In this document: positions 63,308 to 64,000 of the stretch, piece by piece
Layout: every line of letters begins with the position of its first letter
How positions within the stretch are numbered: the stretch's first letter is position 1
Source of the DNA: Branchiostoma belcheri
Lineage: Eukaryota > Chordata > Leptocardii > Amphioxiformes > Branchiostomatidae
Reading direction: 5' to 3'
NCBI RefSeq assembly: GCF_001625305.1
Contig: NW_017802958.1
Span: 62,001-126,000, forward strand
DNA: 64,000 bases
Translations under genes and position numbers: made by a program
The notes under the pieces: model-generated
Told to the model about the DNA's origin: nothing
The model's input: only the letters and a program-made list of their open reading frames with translations
Database searches by the model: none

Positions 63308-64000
63308 CTATAGAAAAAAATAGAAACACAGTCATGTCCAACAGCTGTAAACATCAACAACATTGAAATATACATCAACTACATAAAGCTATGATGTATG
63401 AGGGGTTACAAAAAGGAGTTGTGTATGAATCTATTTTATCATCTTACCAAGGGTGAATCAGTCAATTATCACTCAATTGTTAAATCAATATTTGTTAAAC
63501 ATGTTTTCTTGCGACCTGTACTTAGCACATTGTGGCATAACTGTGCAAATTATAAAAATAATTCATAAAAATAAAGGTCATAACCCATTCATTAAAATAC
63601 AAACTTTTATCTCTTATGATACATTATTTGATACAAAACATTTCCAAAAAAATCCAGCTGATCTGTTAATATTACGTACCCATGAACACATAAGGGCAAA
63701 ATACATGCTGGTTATACCTACGGCCGACTTTTTATCTCCCCAGAACTGTAGCTTCACGTGTAAAGCACTGCATCAAGCATGTGGGGAGGGGGGAACACTT
63801 ACGCAAAACACATTCGCTATAAGCGATGTATTAGACGTTAAACGATAACAACAACAACAACAAATAACACAACTGACTGGGTCAGGATATTCCACAGCAT
63901 ACTGTACTTGCATGAAAGGTGCATAACAAGGGAAACAAAGTACTTTGCTGCGTGTAAAAACATGTCCGAAATTATACTTGGTCCTGTGTTGACAAAAATT
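63308..64000. other. Upstream of the DUF6589-like gene; short retroelement-type tail
   Basis: The missing first exon(s) should be here or beyond. Minus-strand donors exist at about 63446 (cccttg|gtaaga) and 63791 (ttttgc|gtaagt) but neither has a convincing start. At 63800-63863 cattcgctataagcgatgta...acgttaaacgataacaacaacaac is a LINE/SINE-like 3' end with an (AAC)n tail, plus strand. Confidence 0.4.

Noticed and set aside
62584-63378. Single-exon 264-codon protein starting at 63378
   Set aside because: The first codons are intron (acceptor at 63308) and the last lie beyond the donor at 62625; the spliced model keeps frame through eight further exons.

Overview
The window looks like a eukaryotic, most likely lancelet (Branchiostoma-type) or closely comparable marine invertebrate genomic segment. 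The support is intron-split coding exons with GT-AG borders, polyadenylation-style AT-rich spacers, two 20-N assembly gaps (19488-19507 and 42417-42436), and a very dense, diverse set of mobile-element relics. These include several LINE lineages, Ty3/gypsy pieces, Mutator-like, hAT-like, piggyBac, pogo-like, CACTA-like, Helitron-like and RAG1-N-terminus-like sequences. The species is an inference from this mix; no ribosomal or mitochondrial marker is present.

Layout. 0-4 kb: terminal exon of a Gly-rich protein, a complete 709-bp MITE with 68-bp inverted termini that carries the first coding exon of a RecQ-like helicase, and exons of an unrecognised repeated protein family. 4-12.3 kb: broken gypsy pol, a kinase-loop relic, a 5'-truncated LINE with clear target-site duplication, the first two exons of a DNA-binding/integrase-like gene fused to a hAT relic that a second LINE interrupts, and chimeric RT/zinc-knuckle debris. 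12.3-18 kb: a decayed multi-exon gene of a large repeated family (family B here, with transposase-like acidic motifs), interrupted by a Mutator-like transposase fragment, then a long compound microsatellite. 18-24 kb: a bHLH-like exon present twice on either side of an assembly gap, plus short unassigned exons. 23.7-31 kb: first copy of a CACTA-like MITE, a PHD-like relic, a gypsy gag relic, two copies of a RING/zinc-finger segment resembling the RAG1 N-terminus, and two small multi-exon genes of unknown function. 31-37 kb: a 1.5-kb interspersed repeat, a second family B copy, gag relics, a thrice-repeated ParB-like segment, a tyrosine-recombinase relic and a Helitron-like exon. 37-45 kb: minisatellite, a duplicated minus-strand family, and a tandem array of about 2-3 kb units with an RPA1-like OB-fold/zinc-ribbon ORF. 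The first unit contains the second CACTA-like MITE and a LINE, and the matching site in the second unit is empty. 44.5-51 kb: piggyBac and Mutator-like transposase relics, the 5' end of a LINE, a second copy of the 1.5-kb repeat, and inside that repeat an unusual retroelement whose second LTR is inverted. 51-55.8 kb: sparse, with a minus-strand pogo-like relic.

55.8-63.3 kb is the best preserved region. It holds an intact seven-exon, 528-codon RecQ-like SF2 helicase on the plus strand and an intact nine-exon (784 visible residues, 5' end not seen) DUF6589-like protein on the minus strand. The two are tail to tail with only 13 bp between stop codons. Phase-compatible introns, no stops and complete helicase motifs contrast with the decay elsewhere. 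I infer a recent or active helicase-plus-transposase mobile element (Academ-H-like is the closest named concept I can suggest), whose right end would lie outside the window.

Family assignments rest on motif recognition only. No database search was run.
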